A program made the position numbers and the translations under genes. Under the pieces are notes generated by a model. It was not told the origin of the DNA, made no database searches, and saw only the letters and a program-made list of their open reading frames with translations. From Streptomyces violaceoruber (lineage in GTDB: Bacteria > Actinomycetota > Actinomycetes > Streptomycetales > Streptomycetaceae), in the NCBI GenBank assembly GCA_000720805.1, contig JODI01000110.1, forward strand, positions 1-22,632: 22,632 nt of DNA, in the 5' to 3' direction. Positions 7,050 to 15,340 of the stretch are shown here, in pieces; the stretch's first letter is position 1; every line of letters starts with the position of its first letter.

Positions 7050-9236
7050 CTACGCCTTCTGCGTCAGGTCGTAGAACGTGGCCGAACCGACCGTGACCTT
7101 CTTGAAGGTGGCCTCGATCCAGGAGGTGATCTGCGAGGACGTACCGCTGCCGCCGCCCATGGCACCGCGGCCGCCGGAGCCGGAGGAGATGAAGTAGTGG
7201 ATCCTGCCGTCCTCGACGTACTTCTTGAACTGGGCCAGAGTCGGGGACGGGTCGGTGCCGTTGAAGCCGCCGATCGCCATCACGGGCTCACCGGTGGAGA
7301 GTTGGTAGCTCGCCGCGTTCTGGGAACCGATCGCGGCGGCGGCCCAGGTGTACTGGTCGGAGTCCGTCTCCAGCAGCTTCTTGGCCTCGGCGGTGACGGA
7401 GGCCCCGTTGAGCAGACCGCCCATCGCTCCGCCGGCGCCACCCGTGCGGCCGCCTTCGCCCTGCTGGTTCTGGCCGGGCATGCCGCCGCCGGGGAAGCCT
7501 CCGGTGCCCGCGCCGGGGAAGCCTCCGGTGCCTGGGCCGGGGAAGCCGTTGCCCGGCCGGCCCTGTCCCTGGGTGGTCCCGTTGCCGTTCTGGCCCGGGA
7601 CACGGCCGCCGAAGCCGCCGTCGCCGAAGCCACCGCCCCCGGGGCCGCCCCGGCCGCCCATCATGCTCGCGCCGGCGGGACCGGCCGTCACGATGGAGCC
7701 GGTGTGGCCCTCCCGCACGGTGGTGAGGGTGTACGCCGTCGGAGCGGCCAGCGAGGCCGCGATCCCCAGGCCCACCGCGGCGAGCGCGAGCTGCCGGCCC
7801 AGCCTGGCCACGAAGATCAGGCCGAGCGCGGCGGCCAGACCGGCGACGAGGACCAGCCACTTGAGCCAGGGCAGGTAGTCCGGGGTGCGGTTGAGGAGGA
7901 CGTATCCCCAGGCGGCGCTCGCCACGACCGCGGCCGCGAGGGTGAGCGAGGCCCACATCCGCGAGCGCTTCTCCCACAGGGTTCCCGCGCCCATGCCGAT
8001 CACGGCGGCGAGGTAGGGGGCGAGGGCCACCGTGTAGTACTGGTGGAAGATGCCCGCCATGTAGCTGAAGACGACCATGGTGATCAGCAGCGAGCCGCCC
8101 CACACCAGGAACGCACTCCGGGTCGCGGACGTCCGGCCGAGTTTCCGTGTGGCCACCAGACCCCCGACCAGCAGGATCAGCGCGGCCGGCAGCAGCCAGG
8201 AGATCTGGCCGCCGATCTCGGAGTTGAACATCCGGTTCCAGCCGGTCTCGCCCCACATGCCGGTACCGGCGTTTCCGCCACCACCGCCGCCGACGCTGCC
8301 GGTCTCGTCGCCGCTCAGGCGGCCCAGGCCGTTGTAGCCGAAGGTCAGCTCCAGGAAGGAGTTGTTCTGCGAGCCGCCGATGTAGGGGCGGGAGGAGGCG
8401 GGCCACAGCTCGACGATCGCGACCCACCAGCCGCCGGAGACGACCAGCGCGAGCGTCGCCGCGGCCAGCTGAGCGAACCGCTTCCGCACGCTCACCGGCG
8501 CGCAGACCGCGTACACGATGGCGAGGGGCGGCAGGATCAGGAAGGCCTGCAGGGTCTTCGCGAGGAACGCGAAGCCGATCGCGACACCGGCCCACACCAG
8601 CCACTTCGTGCGGCCGTCCTCCAAGGCGCGGACCACGAGGTAGCAGGCCACCGCCATCAGCAACGCCAGCATCGCGTCCGGGTTGTTGAACCGGAACATC
8701 AGCGCCGCGACAGGGGTGAGCGTGAGCACCGCGCCCGCGATCAGTCCGGCCGCGGGGCCGAACCGGCGGCGCACGGAGGAGTACACGACGGCGACCGCGC
8801 CGACGCCCATCAGGACCTCGGGGACCAGGATCGCCCACGAGTTCAGACCGAAGATTCTGACCGACAGCTCCATCGGCCACAGCGAGGCCGGCGGCTTGTC
8901 GACGGTGATGGCGTTGCCCGCGTCCAGCGAGCCGAAGAAGAACGCCTTCCAGCTCTGGCTGCCGGCCTGGACGGCCGCGGAGTAGAAGGAGTTGGCGTAG
9001 CCGGAGGCGCTCAGGTTGTACAGGTAGAGCGCGGCGGTCACGAGAAGCAGGCCGAGGAACGCGGGGCGCGCCCAGCGGGGGTCCGTGGGAACCCGCGGTT
9101 CCTGTGCGTCCGTACCCGTCGTGTCCGCCGTGGCCGCCGTGTCGGCCGCAGCTGACGGGCTTGTACTGGCCGTGGCCGTCGGCGGCCCCCAGTCCGAGGG
9201 CCCCGGTGAGGTCGTCCGGTCGGTGTGAGTGGTCAT
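7050..9236 (-). CDS. GT39/ArnT-like membrane glycosyltransferase (YkcA/B-type putative mannosyltransferase)
   Basis: 728 aa. After a Ser/Thr/Ala-rich cytoplasmic leader (1-55) there are about 11-12 hydrophobic segments to residue 500. The first large extracytoplasmic loop holds TVDKPPASLW (111-120), whose Asp113 matches the catalytic acid of GT39/GT83 enzymes. Residues 527-607 are a Gly/Pro-rich linker with GTGGFPG repeats. The C-terminal 120 residues (TWAAAAIGSQNAASYQLSTG, PVMAIGGFNGTDP, RIHYFIS) match the soluble domain of YkcA/B-like proteins. Known relatives use polyprenyl-phosphate sugars outside the membrane. Start ATG 9236-9234 shares its A with the TGA of the upstream GT2 gene, so translation is coupled. 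The acceptor (lipid, glycan or protein) is unknown. Confidence 0.9.
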   Translation of the reverse strand: MTTHTDRTTSPGPSDWGPPTATASTSPSAAADTAATADTTGTDAQEPRVPTDPRWARPAFLGLLLVTAALYLYNLSASGYANSFYSAAVQAGSQSWKAFFFGSLDAGNAITVDKPPASLWPMELSVRIFGLNSWAILVPEVLMGVGAVAVVYSSVRRRFGPAAGLIAGAVLTLTPVAALMFRFNNPDAMLALLMAVACYLVVRALEDGRTKWLVWAGVAIGFAFLAKTLQAFLILPPLAIVYAVCAPVSVRKRFAQLAAATLALVVSGGWWVAIVELWPASSRPYIGGSQNNSFLELTFGYNGLGRLSGDETGSVGGGGGGNAGTGMWGETGWNRMFNSEIGGQISWLLPAALILLVGGLVATRKLGRTSATRSAFLVWGGSLLITMVVFSYMAGIFHQYYTVALAPYLAAVIGMGAGTLWEKRSRMWASLTLAAAVVASAAWGYVLLNRTPDYLPWLKWLVLVAGLAAALGLIFVARLGRQLALAAVGLGIAASLAAPTAYTLTTVREGHTGSIVTAGPAGASMMGGRGGPGGGGFGDGGFGGRVPGQNGNGTTQGQGRPGNGFPGPGTGGFPGAGTGGFPGGGMPGQNQQGEGGRTGGAGGAMGGLLNGASVTAEAKKLLETDSDQYTWAAAAIGSQNAASYQLSTGEPVMAIGGFNGTDPSPTLAQFKKYVEDGRIHYFISSGSGGRGAMGGGSGTSSQITSWIEATFKKVTVGSATFYDLTQKA

Positions 9237-10732
9237 CAGGAGTTCCTCGGGTCGGTGTCGGCCGGGCGCACGGGCTGCAGGTGCACGGTCTGGTACGAGC
9301 TCTCGGGCCCGGCGGCGTACGTGGGTGCCGTCGGCCGCTGAGGCAGGGGCGGGTGCGGCGGGTACTGGTCGTACTGCCGGTGGCCGTACTGCTGTTGGCC
9401 GTACTGCTGGTCGTAGTGCTGTTGGCCGAACTGCTGCCGCTCGTTCGGCTGCTGCTCGTACGGTTGTCCGTTCGGCTGCGGCGGGCCGTCCTCGCCCCGG
9501 TCCGGGAACACCCAGGCCCGGAAGAGCAGGAAGCGCAGCACGGTCGCGGCCAGGTTCGCGGCGATCAGGACGGCCAGTTCGGTGGAGTGCGCCGGGTCGG
9601 AGGTGGCCGCGCTCAGGGCGGCGAGGGATCCACTGGTCAGCGCGAGGCCGATGGCGAAGACGACCAGACCCTGCGCCTGGTGCCGGACGGCGCCGCCGCG
9701 ACCACGCACCCCGAAGGTCAGGCGCCGGTTGGCCGCCGTGTTGGCGACCGCCGAGACCAGCAGCGCCAGCGCGTTGGCGGTCTGCGATCCGCCGAACTGC
9801 CTGAAGACGCTGTAGAGCAGCAGGTAGAAGAGAGTGGAGAGGCCGCCGACGACACAGAACCCGACGAGCTGGCGCGCCAGCCCCTTCGGCACGTCCTGGA
9901 TCTCGCGGTCCCGCGGGTCGTCGCCGAACGGCCGGGTGATCCGGTCCAGCGGCAGCGAGCCGCCGGCCAGGGCCTTGCCCACCCGCCACACGCCCTTGAG
10001 GTCCTCGGTCGCCGTCTTCACGATGTGGACCGTGGAGTCCGGGTCGTCGACCCAGTCCACCGGCACCTCGTGGATACGCAGTCCCGCGCGCTCGGCGAGC
10101 ACCAGCATCTCGGTGTCGAAGAACCAGCCGGTGTCCTCGACCAGCGGCAACAGCACCTGGGCGACATCGCGGCGGATCGCCTTGAAGCCGCACTGGGCGT
10201 CCGAGAAGCGGGCCTGGAGCGAGCCGCGCAGGATCAGGTTGTAGGCGCGGCTGATGAGCTCCCGCTTGGGCCCGCGCACCACCCGGGAACTATGGGCGAG
10301 GCGGGAGCCGATCGCCAGGTCGGAGTGGCCCGAGATCAGCGGTGCCACCAGGGGCAGCAGGGCGTTGAGGTCGGTGGACAGGTCCACGTCCATGTAGGCG
10401 AGGATCGGGGCGTTGGAGGCGGACCAGACGGTCCTGAGCGCCCGGCCGCGGCCCTTCTGCTCCAGCCGGAAGGCCTTGACCTCCGGGAGCTGCGCCGCCA
10501 GCCGCCGGGACACCTGCGGGGTGGTGTCCGTCGAGGCGTTGTCCGCGATCGTGATGCGGAACGCGTACGGGAACGTGCGCTTGAGGTGCTCGTGGAGTCT
10601 CAGCACACACGGCTGGAGGTCCTTCTCCTCGTTGTAGACGGGGATCACTACGTCCAGGACAGGCGTTCCGGCTGGTGCGGCCGGGAGGTGCTCCCGCGCC
10701 GGCAGGGTGCCGGGAGAAGAGTCGGTTCGCAT
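9236..10732 (-). CDS. GT2 polyprenyl-phosphate sugar synthase fused to GtrA domain (YkcC-like)
   Basis: 498 aa. Residues 24-250 are a dolichyl-phosphate-mannose-synthase-like GT2 domain: LDVVIPVYNEEKDL, DNASTDTT, the metal-binding DVD at 115-117 in AYMDVDLSTDLNALLPL, and a GFKAIRRD block. Residues about 268-395 are a GtrA domain with four membrane segments (GLARQLVGFCVVGG, ANTAANRRLTF, LRFLLFRAWVF). The tail is rich in Gln and Tyr. By family knowledge the enzyme would make polyprenyl-phosphate sugar from a nucleotide sugar, while GtrA helps move or anchor it. The operon pairs it with the GT39 enzyme as in the ykcC-ykcB pair of Bacillus. ATG 10732 lies 14 nt after the kinase stop and has a weak ribosome binding site, again suggesting coupling. 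Confidence 0.9.
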   Translation of the reverse strand: MRTDSSPGTLPAREHLPAAPAGTPVLDVVIPVYNEEKDLQPCVLRLHEHLKRTFPYAFRITIADNASTDTTPQVSRRLAAQLPEVKAFRLEQKGRGRALRTVWSASNAPILAYMDVDLSTDLNALLPLVAPLISGHSDLAIGSRLAHSSRVVRGPKRELISRAYNLILRGSLQARFSDAQCGFKAIRRDVAQVLLPLVEDTGWFFDTEMLVLAERAGLRIHEVPVDWVDDPDSTVHIVKTATEDLKGVWRVGKALAGGSLPLDRITRPFGDDPRDREIQDVPKGLARQLVGFCVVGGLSTLFYLLLYSVFRQFGGSQTANALALLVSAVANTAANRRLTFGVRGRGGAVRHQAQGLVVFAIGLALTSGSLAALSAATSDPAHSTELAVLIAANLAATVLRFLLFRAWVFPDRGEDGPPQPNGQPYEQQPNERQQFGQQHYDQQYGQQQYGHRQYDQYPPHPPLPQRPTAPTYAAGPESSYQTVHLQPVRPADTDPRNS

Positions 10733-10746
10733 GGGAACGACTCTGG

Positions 10747-12468
10747 TCAAGCGCCCTGTTGCACCCATATGGCGGCGCTGTGCTGCGCCTGTGAGTGCGG
10801 TTGCCAGTTCGTTTCGGGTGCCGGATGCGGGATCATCGGGCCCAGCGCGGGCAGGTGCACGGTGAACACCGTGCGCCCGGGAACGCTGTCGACGGTCACC
10901 GCGCCTTCGTGTGCGGACGCCACGGCCTGCACGATCGCGAGCCCCAGACCGGTCGAGCCGGAGGCGCGGGAGCGTGAGGAGTCGCCGCGCGCGAACCGTT
11001 CGAAGACATGCGGGAGCAGATCGGGCGGGATGCCCTGGCCGTCGTCCTCGACGTCCACGCACAGCCACCGCCCGCGCCGCTGCACGCGCGCGGTGACGGT
11101 CGTACCGGGCGGTGTGTGGGTACGGGCGTTGCCCAGCAGGTTGACGAACACCTGTTGAAGCCGGGCCGCGTCCGCGGACACCAGCGCCGGCTCGTCGGGC
11201 AGGTCGAGTCGCCAGGTGTGCTGAGGCCCGGCCGCGCGCGCGTCGCTGATGGAGTCCACGACCAGCGGTACGAGGTCGGTCTCCTCGAACTGGAGGGGCC
11301 GGCCCGCGTCCAGCCGTGCGAGCAGCAGGAGGTCCTCGACGAGCAGGCTCATCCGGCCCGCCTCGGACTCGATACGGCCGAGCGCGTGCCGGGTGTCGGG
11401 CCCGACCTGCTCTCTGCCGCGCCGGGTGAGCTCGGCGTACCCGCGGATGGAGGCGAGCGGGGTGCGCAGCTCGTGACTGGCGTCCGCGACGAACTGCCGT
11501 ACCCGCGTCTCGCTCTGCTGACGCGCGTGCAGGGCACCGTGGACGTGGTCCAGCATCCGGTTGAGCGCGGCGCCGACCTGGCCGACCTCGGTGTGCGGGT
11601 CCGTCTCGGCCTCGGGCACCCGCTCGCTGAGGTTCACCTCGCCGGTGTGCAGGGGGAGTTCGGAGACACGGGTCGCGGTGGCGGCGACCTTGCGGAGGGG
11701 CCGGGTCGCGAGCCCGACGAGCACGTATCCGGCGATGACGGCGGCGCCGAGACCGGCGGCGGTGACGCTGAGCTCGACGAGGATCAGGGTGTTGATGGTG
11801 CTGTCGGTGGCCGCGGTCGGTATCGCCACGTAGTAGGCGCCGTTGGGACCGGCATCGTAGGTGACGCGGTAACCGCCGAGACCCGAGAGCTCCACGGTGT
11901 GGTAGTTGTCGTCATGGGGCACTTGGGCGAGCGCCTTCTTCGCGGCGTCGCTGAGGGGCACCGCCTCCATCTGGACGGCGTCGTCGGTCTTCTGGCCGAC
12001 CTTGGCGTCGGTGATGACGCCCTTCGTGAGCTCCGCCGCGATGGTGCCCGGCGGCTGCGGGCCCCGCTTGACGAAATCGGTGATTTTGATCGGCTTACCC
12101 GGTTTCAGCGCACCGGGCACGTTGGAGCGGTCCTTGGAGTCACCGCCGCCGGTGCCGCCCGTGCCGCCCTTGGGAACGTCGGGCAGCGGGAAGTTGCCCG
12201 AGGCGCGCATGGAGACCTCGTGCAACTGACCGTCCAACTGGTCGTACAGATGTGACCGCAGCGCCAGCGTCGTCACCGTGCCGATCACCGCGCAGACCAC
12301 GGCGATCAGCACCACCGACGCGACCACGAGTCTGGTGCGCAGGGTGCGCGGGGTGCGGGTCCTGCCCGCACGGTTCCGCCGGGTCCGCACAGTGGAGGCC
12401 GGCGGAGTGCGCAGGGTGCGCGGCTCGTCTGCTCGCTGTCGCGTACGCGGCCGGCGCCGCCCGCTCAT
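10747..12468 (-). CDS. Two-component sensor histidine kinase
   Basis: 573 aa. A basic N-terminus (1-45) is followed by TM1 (46-70), an extracytoplasmic sensor of about 155 residues with a Gly-rich stretch (101-109), TM2 (226-252), a HAMP linker (253-310), a HisKA domain with His332 in VADASHELRTPLASIRGY, and a HATPase domain with N-box VNLLGNA (442-448), DDGQGI (475-480) and STGLGLAIV (505-513). All catalytic elements are present, so it should be active. The ATG overlaps the response-regulator stop in an ATGA junction. The sensor domain gives no ligand. Sharing an operon with envelope glycosyltransferases suggests that it monitors the cell envelope. Confidence 0.93.
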   Translation of the reverse strand: MSGRRRPRTRQRADEPRTLRTPPASTVRTRRNRAGRTRTPRTLRTRLVVASVVLIAVVCAVIGTVTTLALRSHLYDQLDGQLHEVSMRASGNFPLPDVPKGGTGGTGGGDSKDRSNVPGALKPGKPIKITDFVKRGPQPPGTIAAELTKGVITDAKVGQKTDDAVQMEAVPLSDAAKKALAQVPHDDNYHTVELSGLGGYRVTYDAGPNGAYYVAIPTAATDSTINTLILVELSVTAAGLGAAVIAGYVLVGLATRPLRKVAATATRVSELPLHTGEVNLSERVPEAETDPHTEVGQVGAALNRMLDHVHGALHARQQSETRVRQFVADASHELRTPLASIRGYAELTRRGREQVGPDTRHALGRIESEAGRMSLLVEDLLLLARLDAGRPLQFEETDLVPLVVDSISDARAAGPQHTWRLDLPDEPALVSADAARLQQVFVNLLGNARTHTPPGTTVTARVQRRGRWLCVDVEDDGQGIPPDLLPHVFERFARGDSSRSRASGSTGLGLAIVQAVASAHEGAVTVDSVPGRTVFTVHLPALGPMIPHPAPETNWQPHSQAQHSAAIWVQQGA

Positions 12469-13214
12469 GACGCGGCGGGCTTGATCAGGTAGCCGGCACC
12501 GCGTCGGGTGTGGATCATCGGCTCCCGACCGGCGTCGATCTTGCGACGCAGGTACGAGATGTAGAGCTCGACCACGTTGGCCTGACCGCCGAAGTCGTAC
12601 GACCACACGCGGTCGAGGATCTGCGCCTTGCTGAGCACCCGGCGCGGGTTGCGCATCAGGAAGCGCAGCAGCTCGAACTCGGTGGCGGTGAGGTGGATGT
12701 TGTCCCCGGCCCGCGACACCTCGTGGCTGTCCTCGTCCAGGGTGAGGTCACCGACGACGAGGACGGAGTCCGAGCGCCGGTCGGCCGCACCCGAGCGCCG
12801 GATGAGCCCGCGCAGCCGGGCCACGACCTCTTCGAGGCTGAACGGCTTGGTGACGTAGTCGTCGCCGCCGGCGGTGAGCCCGGCGATCCGGTCCTCGACC
12901 GCGTCCTTCGCGGTCAGGAAGAGCACCGGTATGTCGGGCAGCTCGCGCCGCAGCCGCCCCAGAACGGTCAGCCCGTCCATGTCGGGCAGCATCATGTCCA
13001 GGACGACGGCGTCGGGCCGGAACTCACGGGCGGTCTGCAGGGCGCCCGTGCCGTCACCGGCACTCCGGATCTGCCAGCCCTCGTAGCGGAGAGCCATGGA
13101 CAGCAGTTCGGTGATCGACAGCTCGTCGTCCACCACAAGCACTCGGACGGGGCTCCCGTCCGGCCTCAGCAGTTCGGTGCGCCCCTGGGGCGAGGTCGTG
13201 GTCATGATGAACAC
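12465..13214 (-). CDS. OmpR/PhoP-family response regulator
   Basis: 249 aa from GTG 13214. Receiver domain 22-138 has D29/D30, phospho-acceptor D73 (VVLDMMLPDMDG), T101 and K123 (DDYVTKPFSLEEVVARL). The C-terminal winged helix (about 150-247) has TATEFELLRFLMRN, VWSYDFGGQANVVELYISYL and RRGAGYLI. Several stretches closely resemble mycobacterial PhoP as I remember it (DDYVTKPFSLEEVVARLR, YDFGG-NVVE-Y-SYLRRKID). GTG 13214 is chosen because AGGGGG (13230-13225) lies 10 nt upstream; the ATG at 13205 would be too far. It is the first gene of the four-gene operon, and its stop overlaps the kinase start. The promoter carries 7-N4-7 half-sites, so autoregulation is likely. Confidence 0.93.
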   Translation of the reverse strand: MFIMTTTSPQGRTELLRPDGSPVRVLVVDDELSITELLSMALRYEGWQIRSAGDGTGALQTAREFRPDAVVLDMMLPDMDGLTVLGRLRRELPDIPVLFLTAKDAVEDRIAGLTAGGDDYVTKPFSLEEVVARLRGLIRRSGAADRRSDSVLVVGDLTLDEDSHEVSRAGDNIHLTATEFELLRFLMRNPRRVLSKAQILDRVWSYDFGGQANVVELYISYLRRKIDAGREPMIHTRRGAGYLIKPAAS

Positions 13215-13227
13215 GATGTCGGGACCC

Positions 13228-13288
13228 CCTGAGAGCACCCTTTCGTATCTCTGTGATTTTCCTGAGAAACGCACAGGTGACTCTCAGG
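13228..13288 (-). promoter_or_regulatory. Operon promoter region with PhoP-like 7-N4-7 half-sites
   Basis: On the minus strand TCTCAGG (13267-13261), four A, then TCACAGA (13256-13250) form a 7-N4-7 direct repeat. A third TCTCAGG (13234-13228) lies exactly 33 bp from the first, that is three 11-bp steps. An opposed copy lies at 13282-13288. A GATACG element follows the second half-site and could be a -10 box. Mycobacterial PhoP binds TCACAGC-N4-TCACAGC direct repeats, so these are likely sites for the regulator encoded just downstream. Confidence 0.55.
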
Positions 13289-13369
13289 GAAGGGCTGGGC
13301 AACGCCGAACTGCTCCCGCCCCTCCGCGAAGCCCCTTCGTCCAACGGAATCCCTCCCCTCACCAGATGG

Positions 13370-14245
13370 TCAGAACAACCCGAACTGCACACCCGACGGC
13401 GCTCTGAACTGCCGTACCGGCACGGTGACTTCCTCGCCCCGGGCCGCAACCAACTCCCACCCGGTCATCAGCCGCGTGTCCAGTACGAGCACTGAGCCGG
13501 CCCCCGTCTCCAGGTGCAGGTCCGGTCCGGCCGCCGCCATCAGCCGGCCGCCCACCGCACCGCCCGCGACCAGCTCGCTCACCGCACCGACGGCGGCGGG
13601 CAGGGCCTCGAGCCCGAACGCGTCCACGTGATCGACGGGGCGGCAGGGCGCGGGCGTGAGCGACTCCGGCCAGCCGCCGAGCGCCACCGCCCGCCCGTGC
13701 AACTCCGTGATCTCGGCGGCCCGTTCCCCCGCCGACCCCGGCAACCGGGCCCGCACCGCCCGCTTCTCGGCGTACGGAATCCGGTCCGGCACCCCGAGCG
13801 CGGCGCGCAGCAGCTCCTCAGTACGCCGGGCCGCCATCAACGGGCCGGTGCCCAGCCAGCTGAAGCAGACCGCACCCTGCTCCAGCAGCCGGGCCGAGCC
13901 TCGCTCTTCGGCGGTGATCCCGACCTTGACCATGCCGGGGCCGAACCAGGCGAGGTACACGCGGTACGGACGCGGGTCGTCCGCGATCGTGTCGGCCGCG
14001 ACGGAGTGCGCCCGGTCCAGCCGCGCGCACTCCTCGCAGCGCGCCCCCGTACTCCGCCCCGGCACGGCCGCCCGCACCGGACAGGCATGCCCCCGCGCTC
14101 CCACGCATGTCCGCCCGCCCCCTTCCGCGACCCCGAAGGCCACCCTCTTCCCCCAGGTCAGCGCAGTGCGCCGCCCGCCGTCCCACACCAGCACGGGACC
14201 GCCCGCCACCCATCGCAGCCCCGAGCACTTCCATGCCTGTGCCAT
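13370..14245 (-). CDS. DUF2797 domain-containing protein
   Basis: 291 aa, soluble. Four cysteines, C47, C55, C70 and C73 (RTCVG, HACPV, ARCEECARLD), form a likely zinc site. They are followed by YRVYLAWFGPGMVKVGIT (94-111) and RLLEQGA, which resemble the two core strands and the first helix of a GIY-YIG nuclease fold. This layout matches DUF2797 proteins as I know them; their function is not established. The C-terminal half is less conserved. No operon partner is evident: downstream lies the promoter of the response-regulator operon, and 48 nt separate it from the small membrane protein gene upstream. The start ATG 14245 gives the expected MAQAWKCSGLRW opening. Confidence 0.75.
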   Translation of the reverse strand: MAQAWKCSGLRWVAGGPVLVWDGGRRTALTWGKRVAFGVAEGGGRTCVGARGHACPVRAAVPGRSTGARCEECARLDRAHSVAADTIADDPRPYRVYLAWFGPGMVKVGITAEERGSARLLEQGAVCFSWLGTGPLMAARRTEELLRAALGVPDRIPYAEKRAVRARLPGSAGERAAEITELHGRAVALGGWPESLTPAPCRPVDHVDAFGLEALPAAVGAVSELVAGGAVGGRLMAAAGPDLHLETGAGSVLVLDTRLMTGWELVAARGEEVTVPVRQFRAPSGVQFGLF

Positions 14246-14293
14246 CGCTTCCGAGAGTAGAGGGCACCACTGACAACGGCGGCCGCGCGGGAT

Positions 14294-14758
14294 TCAGCCG
14301 CCAAAGGGGGCGGCAGCGGGCTCCGCCCCACCCGCGGACACAGGCATGACCCCGGAGGCCGCGGCGGCTTCCTCTGCCCCTTCCGGCGCCTTTGCCGCTA
14401 CCGGTGCCCTTGCCGCTTCCGACGACTTCGCCGGCGCCGTTCCTACTGCCGTACGACGAACCCCCCGCCCCGCCAGCCGGCACCCCACACACCCGGGATG
14501 CCCGGCCCGCGCCCCGGTGTCCCGCACCCGCATCCCCCACTGCTCCCTGGGACGCCTGCCCGGCGGCTTGCCCCAGCCGGTGAGGTGCAGGGCCCAGGTG
14601 GTGAGGAGAGCGACGACATCGATCGTGATCCCGGCCGCGAGGAGCGGGGCGGACACCAGGCACAGCCCCAGTCCCAGCACCGTCGTCCCCAGGCTCGCGA
14701 TGCCGAAGCCGGTCCACCCCGCGACCGTATGCCCCTCGTCATACTGATGTGCGCTCAT
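14294..14758 (-). CDS. Small membrane protein related to the HGxxPAAW family
   Basis: 154 aa. The N-terminus EGHTVAGWTGFGIA resembles the HGxxPAAWT signature of short actinobacterial membrane proteins, though the Pro-Ala-Ala is replaced by Val-Ala-Gly. Two membrane segments lie at about 15-37 and 40-61. After GWGKPPGRRPREQWGMRVRD the tail is Ala/Glu-rich and longer than is usual for the family. The tail could be a real extension or drifted sequence. Function is unknown. ATG 14758 is chosen since it gives the family-like start; an in-frame ATG at 14794 would run into the divergent MarR promoter. The gene is divergent from MarR, which may control it. Confidence 0.65.
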   Translation of the reverse strand: MSAHQYDEGHTVAGWTGFGIASLGTTVLGLGLCLVSAPLLAAGITIDVVALLTTWALHLTGWGKPPGRRPREQWGMRVRDTGARAGHPGCVGCRLAGRGVRRTAVGTAPAKSSEAARAPVAAKAPEGAEEAAAASGVMPVSAGGAEPAAAPFGG

Positions 14759-14801
14759 GTGCCCGCCCGCCTTCGTCTCGTACGGGTATCTCACAGCGTA
14801 A

Positions 14802-14820
14802 GAAGTTTACTTCCTAAACC
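14802..14820. promoter_or_regulatory. Candidate MarR operator between divergent genes
   Basis: The AT-rich patch holds two overlapping inverted repeats: GAAGT-TT-ACTTC (14802-14813) and GTTTA-N5-TAAAC (14805-14819). AT-rich dyads of this size, close to the regulator start, are usual for MarR dimers. The position between the MarR gene and the small membrane protein gene could serve both. Confidence 0.45.
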
Positions 14821-14851
14821 TCTCACGAACTAAGGGAAACAGGAACCCGCA

Positions 14852-15340
14852 ATGCCAGCCAAGTCGCGTCCCTCCGCCACTCCGGCCCAGGCGCTGTCGG
14901 CGATGGACTCCCTCGTCGCGGCACACCTGCTCGGCCAGCACGAGATGGCCCAGCGACTGGGCCTGAGCATCACCGACCTCCTCTGCTTCGCCTACGTCCT
15001 GGAGGCCGGCGAGAACCTCCTCACGGCCGGTGACATCGCCGAACGCGCCCACGTCACCACCGGCGGCGTGACCGGCATCCTCAACCGCCTCGAACGCGCC
15101 GGTTACGTCAACCGCGTCCCCGACCCGGCGGACCGGCGCCGCGTCCGCGTGGCCGCCGTCCCGGACGCGGTCACCCGGGTCGTCGCCCTCTACGAGCCCC
15201 ACTACGCCCGCCTGACCGACCTCTTCGCCGACTACTCCGCCGACGAACTCGCCGCCATCACCGACTGGTTCACCCGCGCCACGGCCATGGCCCACGGCTA
15301 CATCGAGGAGCTCCGGGACCGGGACGCCAAGGACGGGTGA
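14852..15340 (+). CDS. MarR family transcriptional regulator
   Basis: 162 aa winged-helix protein. Residues about 40-110 hold the DNA-binding unit: GLSITDLLCFAYVLEA, LTAGDIAERAHVTTGGVTGI, LNRLERAGYVNRVPDPADRR and the wing RVRVAAVP. Flanking helices (18-38 and 120-155) form the dimerisation part. MarR proteins usually repress a neighbouring gene and release DNA on binding a small phenolic or oxidant signal; the ligand here is unknown. AGGA (14841-14844) lies 7 nt before the ATG. The gene diverges from the HGxxPAAW-like gene, the only evident candidate target. Confidence 0.92.
   Translation: MPAKSRPSATPAQALSAMDSLVAAHLLGQHEMAQRLGLSITDLLCFAYVLEAGENLLTAGDIAERAHVTTGGVTGILNRLERAGYVNRVPDPADRRRVRVAAVPDAVTRVVALYEPHYARLTDLFADYSADELAAITDWFTRATAMAHGYIEELRDRDAKDG

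Noticed and set aside
9237..10193. Upstream extension of the GT39 reading frame to about 1047 residues
   Set aside because: The extra sequence is Arg/Pro-rich out-of-frame translation of the GT2 gene; the coupled ATG at 9236 gives the family-like N-terminus.
14791..14797. Single TCACAGC sequence before the MarR gene as a PhoP-type site
   Set aside because: Only one half-site is present, with no partner at 11 bp; chance occurrence is likely.
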